NCBI GenBank assembly: GCA_023392395.1
Contig: JAEVZE010000285.1
Span: forward strand, 1 to 8,987
Direction of reading: 5' to 3'
From: Bacillota bacterium
GTDB taxonomy: Bacteria > Bacillota > Clostridia > Christensenellales > Aristaeellaceae
DNA: 8,987 nucleotides
Numbering within the stretch: the first letter of the stretch is position 1; every line of letters begins with the position of its first letter. The position numbers and the translations under genes were made by a program. The notes beneath the pieces are model-generated. The model saw only the letters and a program-made list of their open reading frames with translations, searched no databases and was not told the DNA's origin. Shown piece by piece: positions 5,810 through 8,987 of this stretch.

Positions 5810-8800
5810 TCAGTTCTTGTTCAGCTTCAGAGAGACCATTCGGGAAACACCCTTTTCTTCCATCGACACGCCGTACAGCGAGTCGCACCGCTCCATGGTG
5901 CCCTTTCGGTGAGTGACCACCACGAACTGGGTGCTGCGGGAGTAGGCGCGCAGGTAGTCGGCAAAGTTGTCGATGTTGGCGTCGTCCAGCGCCGCCTCGA
6001 TCTCGTCCAGGAAGCAGAACGGCGTTGGCTTGAGCTCCAGCATCGCAAACAGGATCGCGATCGCGGTCAGCGCCCGCTCGCCGCCAGACAGCAGCGAGAG
6101 CAGCGTCAGCTTCTTGCCCGGCGGCTGCGCCGCCACCTCGATGTCGCAGTTCAGCGGGTCGCGCGGGTCCTCCAGTCTGAGGTGCGCCCGGCCGCCGCCG
6201 AACAGCTTCACGAAGGTCTGCTGGAAGAAGCGGTTGAGGCACTCGAACTGCTCGACAAATTGCTTCTCCATCCGGCTCGTGAGATCTTGGATGATTCCCG
6301 CCAGATCGGCCTCCGCCTTGGTGAGGTCTTCCCGCTGGGCGGACAATTCGTCGTGCCGGGTCTTGGTCTCCCGGTACTCGTCCACCGCCGACACGTTGAC
6401 TGAGCCCATCTCGCGGATGCGGGCGCGGATCTCCGAAATGCGCTTCTCCGCCTCGCCCAGCTTAAACGAATCGTCCCGGAAGCCGCCCGCGCCCTCGTAG
6501 GTCAACTCGTAGTCTTCCCAGATGCGGTCGGTGAGCTGCTTCCACTCGGCCTCCACGCGGGATTTCTGCATCTCCGCCCGGTGGCACTTGTCGGACAATT
6601 CCTCGGCCGTCACGCGAAGCCGGTCGGCCTCGTCCATCAGCTGCTCCAGCGCTTTTTGCGCGCCGGTGCGGGCGCGGTCGTGCCGATCAAATTCCTTTCG
6701 GGCGGCGTCCAGCGCCTGCTTGGCGGTTTTGAGCGCCGCTTCGGAGGCGCTCAGCGCCTCCCGGTCCGCCGCCAGGCGCGCTTCCGAGGCGGCCTTTTCC
6801 GCCTCGCTGCCCGACAGCAGCTTTTTCAGGTCGCCCCGCTCTGACTTCAGCCGGTCGCGGTCCGCCTTCAGCGCGTCCAAGCCTCTCGACTGGGCGGCGA
6901 GCTTCACGCTCCGGTCCAGCACCTGCTGACGGAGCGCGGCGGTTTCCGCCCGGCTCCGGGCCAGTGCCTTTTGAAGAAGCGCGATCTCTTCCCGCTTCTG
7001 GCTTCCCGCCCGTTCCTCGCCGCCCTCGCGGCCGTCGATGCGGGAGAGCGCGGTTTCCACGTCGGAGTACTGCTCGTTCAGCCGCTCGCGCTCCTCGTCC
7101 GCGGCCTTCGCGCGCTTCAGGTGGGCGCTTAACTCCGCCTCGGCGGCGGAGAGGTGCGCTTCCTCGCGGGCGACGGCGATCTCCTGCTGGTGCAGCTGCT
7201 CGAACAGGAGAGCGCGCTCTTTTTTGAGCTCGGCGCGCTCGGCTTCAAGCACCTCCACCGCCTCGCGAAGCGACGTGATCTCTTTGTCCAATTGGACAAT
7301 CTGCGCCTTGTGGGCGTCCACTTCGCGCTCCCGGGTGAGGAGGCTCGTCATCCGGGACTGCACGCTGCCACCGGTCATCGAGCCGCCGGGGTTCATCACG
7401 TCGCCCTCCAGCGTGACCAGACGGAACGCGTGGTGTCCGGCGCGCATGATGGCAATGCCCGCGTCCAGGTCCTTGGCCACCACCGTGCGGCCCAGCAGGT
7501 TCTCCACCACGCCGCGGTAGACCGGGTCGTACTGGATCAGCTCGCTGGCTAACCCTAAGCAGCCGGGCATGGTGAGCACCTTTCGCTCACTTGCGTCCAA
7601 CGTGCGCCCGCGCACGGCGGAGAGCGGAAGGAAGGTGGCCCGGCCCAGCCGGTTGACGCGCAGGTAGTCGATCATCCGCTTGGCGTCTTCTTCGCGGTCG
7701 ACCACGATGTTCTGCAATGCGCCGCCCAGCGCCATGTCGAGCGCACGCTCCAGATGCTCCGGAACGCGGATCAGCGTGGCCACCACGCCGCGAACGCCGG
7801 AACCCGCCGAGCGGCGGGCCTGCAGCAGCACGTTCTTGACCGAGTGCTGGTAGCCCTCGAAGTCGCGCTGCATCTCCTCCAGCATGGTGAGGCGGGAGGC
7901 AGTCTGCTGGCGTTCGGCGGAGAGGCTGGAAAGGCGGGAGGTGGATTCCTCGTACCGCTCGCCCGATTCCCGCACACGCTGGGCGCTGCAGGCGGTTTCT
8001 TCGTCCAACTGGGCCTTGAGGGCGCGCTCCTCTTCGAGGCGTCCGGTGGCCTCGTTTCGAGCGTCGCGGAGACTGTCCTCCGCCTCAAGGTCGATTCCCT
8101 GGCCGCTTTTGAGCTTTTCGATCTGCTGGGCCAGCGCGGCGCGCATGGCGCCCAGCCTCGCGGCCTCGCTCTTCACGTCGCTCAGGCGGTTCATGGCCTC
8201 GATCAATTCGGCCTTGAGCGCCTCGATCCGGCCCTCGGCATCGGCGTCGGCCTTCTCCCGCGCGGTAAGCTGGGCTTCGCCCGCCTGCTTTTCGCCGGAC
8301 GCGCCCGACAGCGCCTGTTCCTCCTGGGCGATGCGCTCGGAGAGCGCTTCAAGCCGCGCGGCTACGCCCTCGTCGCCCTCCCGGGCGGCGGCGGCCTGGC
8401 TTACGAGCCGGTTCAGATCCCTCTCGCCCGACGCGATGCGCTCTCGCAGTACGCCCGACGCGCCTTCGCGGGACTCCACATCCTGAATCAGCGCCTGTAC
8501 CCGCTCGCGGGCGGCGGCGGCTTCGGCCTCAAGGCCGGCCAGTTCTTCCTGCGCCTGCTCGCGGGCTTCGACCAGCGCCTGCTGGCGGCTGGTGGCATCG
8601 GCGAGGGAGTCGGACAGCGCCTCGTAGGCGGCGGTCAGCTCGTTCGTGCGCTCGGACAGGCGGTCCGACCGGACGAGAAAGGCGTTCAGGTCCAGCTTTT
8701 TCAGTTCCTCTCGGAGCGTGATGTACTCGCGCGCGGCCTCGCTCTGGGCGGCCAGCGGCGCGAGCCGCGCGTCCAATTCCCGCAGGATGTCGTCCACGCG

Positions 8801-8987
8801 TTCCAGGTTCTGGCGCGTGTTCTCGATGCGCTTTTCAGCCTCGGCCTTGCGGGCCTTGTACTTGACGATGCCCGCCGCCTCTTCAAAGGCGCGGCGGCGT
8901 TCGTCGGACTTGCCCGACAGGATCTCGTCGATACGGCCCTGGCCGATCAGGGAGTACCCCTCGCGGCCAATGCCGGTATCCCGGAAC
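5810..8987 (-). CDS. smc: Chromosome partition protein SMC (N-terminus outside window)
   Basis: SMC is the ATPase of the bacterial condensin, which together with ScpA and ScpB loads on DNA and extrudes loops to compact and segregate the chromosome. The frame is open to the right edge, giving 1058 residues. Compared with the usual 1180-1190, about 120 are missing, including the Walker A P-loop. The first visible residues include GYSLIGQGRIDEIL and FEEAAGIVKYKARK, the conserved end of the N-terminal head. Then follow: coiled coil 1 (about 45-375, Glu/Ala/Arg/Leu-rich), the hinge (about 397-543, ending in the glycine-rich GGSMTGG at 534-540), coiled coil 2 (about 545-880) and the C-terminal head. 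The head carries the ABC signature LSGGE (966-970), Walker B FCFLDE (990-995), the D-loop region EAALDDAN and the H-loop VVVTH (1022-1026). Numbers count from the first complete codon in the window. The internal GTG at 8797 is not the start. The gene is followed by ftsY after 23 bases, the standard Firmicutes order (usually rnc-smc-ftsY). Confidence 0.98.
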   Translation of the reverse strand, partial: FRDTGIGREGYSLIGQGRIDEILSGKSDERRRAFEEAAGIVKYKARKAEAEKRIENTRQNLERVDDILRELDARLAPLAAQSEAAREYITLREELKKLDLNAFLVRSDRLSERTNELTAAYEALSDSLADATSRQQALVEAREQAQEELAGLEAEAAAARERVQALIQDVESREGASGVLRERIASGERDLNRLVSQAAAAREGDEGVAARLEALSERIAQEEQALSGASGEKQAGEAQLTAREKADADAEGRIEALKAELIEAMNRLSDVKSEAARLGAMRAALAQQIEKLKSGQGIDLEAEDSLRDARNEATGRLEEERALKAQLDEETACSAQRVRESGERYEESTSRLSSLSAERQQTASRLTMLEEMQRDFEGYQHSVKNVLLQARRSAGSGVRGVVATLIRVPEHLERALDMALGGALQNIVVDREEDAKRMIDYLRVNRLGRATFLPLSAVRGRTLDASERKVLTMPGCLGLASELIQYDPVYRGVVENLLGRTVVAKDLDAGIAIMRAGHHAFRLVTLEGDVMNPGGSMTGGSVQSRMTSLLTREREVDAHKAQIVQLDKEITSLREAVEVLEAERAELKKERALLFEQLHQQEIAVAREEAHLSAAEAELSAHLKRAKAADEERERLNEQYSDVETALSRIDGREGGEERAGSQKREEIALLQKALARSRAETAALRQQVLDRSVKLAAQSRGLDALKADRDRLKSERGDLKKLLSGSEAEKAASEARLAADREALSASEAALKTAKQALDAARKEFDRHDRARTGAQKALEQLMDEADRLRVTAEELSDKCHRAEMQKSRVEAEWKQLTDRIWEDYELTYEGAGGFRDDSFKLGEAEKRISEIRARIREMGSVNVSAVDEYRETKTRHDELSAQREDLTKAEADLAGIIQDLTSRMEKQFVEQFECLNRFFQQTFVKLFGGGRAHLRLEDPRDPLNCDIEVAAQPPGKKLTLLSLLSGGERALTAIAILFAMLELKPTPFCFLDEIEAALDDANIDNFADYLRAYSRSTQFVVVTHRKGTMERCDSLYGVSMEEKGVSRMVSLKLNKN

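Noticed and set aside
4755..5912. 385-codon plus-strand open frame
   Set aside because: It is antisense to ftsY and the end of smc. It is rich in His, Gln, Arg and Asp with no domain I recognise, as expected from the GC-rich complement of a real gene.
5787..6242. N-terminal extension of the ftsY frame into smc
   Set aside because: The extra 152 codons overlap the essential ATPase end of smc in another frame and have no FtsY-like sequence. The conserved MGLFDR start is at 5786.
1..8987. CRISPR array, tRNA, transposase or prophage genes
   Set aside because: No regularly spaced repeats, no tRNA cloverleaf motifs such as GGTTCGAATCC, and no transposase, integrase or phage-like protein in any frame.

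Overview
The window looks like a chromosomal segment of a GC-rich Firmicute, most likely one of the gut Clostridia (Christensenellales- or Oscillospirales-like). The grounds are the smc-ftsY gene pair typical of Firmicutes, a short NG-type FtsY, strong AGGAGG-type ribosome binding sites, TTG starts, and G/C-rich palindromic intergenic repeats of a type I associate with these genomes. The taxonomy is an inference; no rRNA or other marker is present.

Every protein gene I can support lies on the minus strand, so transcription runs from right to left. (1) Positions 8987-5810 hold smc, the chromosome condensation ATPase, whose N-terminal roughly 120 residues lie beyond the right edge. (2) Positions 5786-4890 hold ftsY, the SRP receptor GTPase, 23 bases after smc and starting at TTG. 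(3) Positions 4889-4418 are a 472-base gap without a credible protein gene. It is densely packed with inverted repeats and contains a roughly 145-base domain that looks like a structured RNA on the plus strand. (4) Positions 4417-2954 hold a 12-TM major facilitator transporter. (5) Positions 2970-1180 hold pepF, an M3 family oligoendopeptidase F, overlapping the transporter by 17 bases. (6) Positions 1179-1024 hold a paired hairpin repeat and a good sigma-A-type promoter. (7) Positions 1023-130 hold an AEC (auxin efflux carrier) family transporter, followed by a convincing intrinsic terminator at 74-49. (8) A second, inverted copy of the hairpin repeat sits at the left edge.

Functionally, smc and ftsY form a housekeeping unit (chromosome segregation and membrane protein targeting). 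The MFS transporter and pepF are translationally linked and could cooperate in taking up or exporting small solutes and in peptide degradation, but the substrate is not readable from sequence. The AEC gene has its own promoter and terminator and is probably a separate transcription unit.

No defence, mobile or biosynthetic system was found among the protein genes. The part most worth a second look is the non-coding interval between ftsY and the MFS gene, with its candidate structured RNA, followed by the 30-base inverted repeat that brackets the AEC gene and supplies the -35 box of its promoter.
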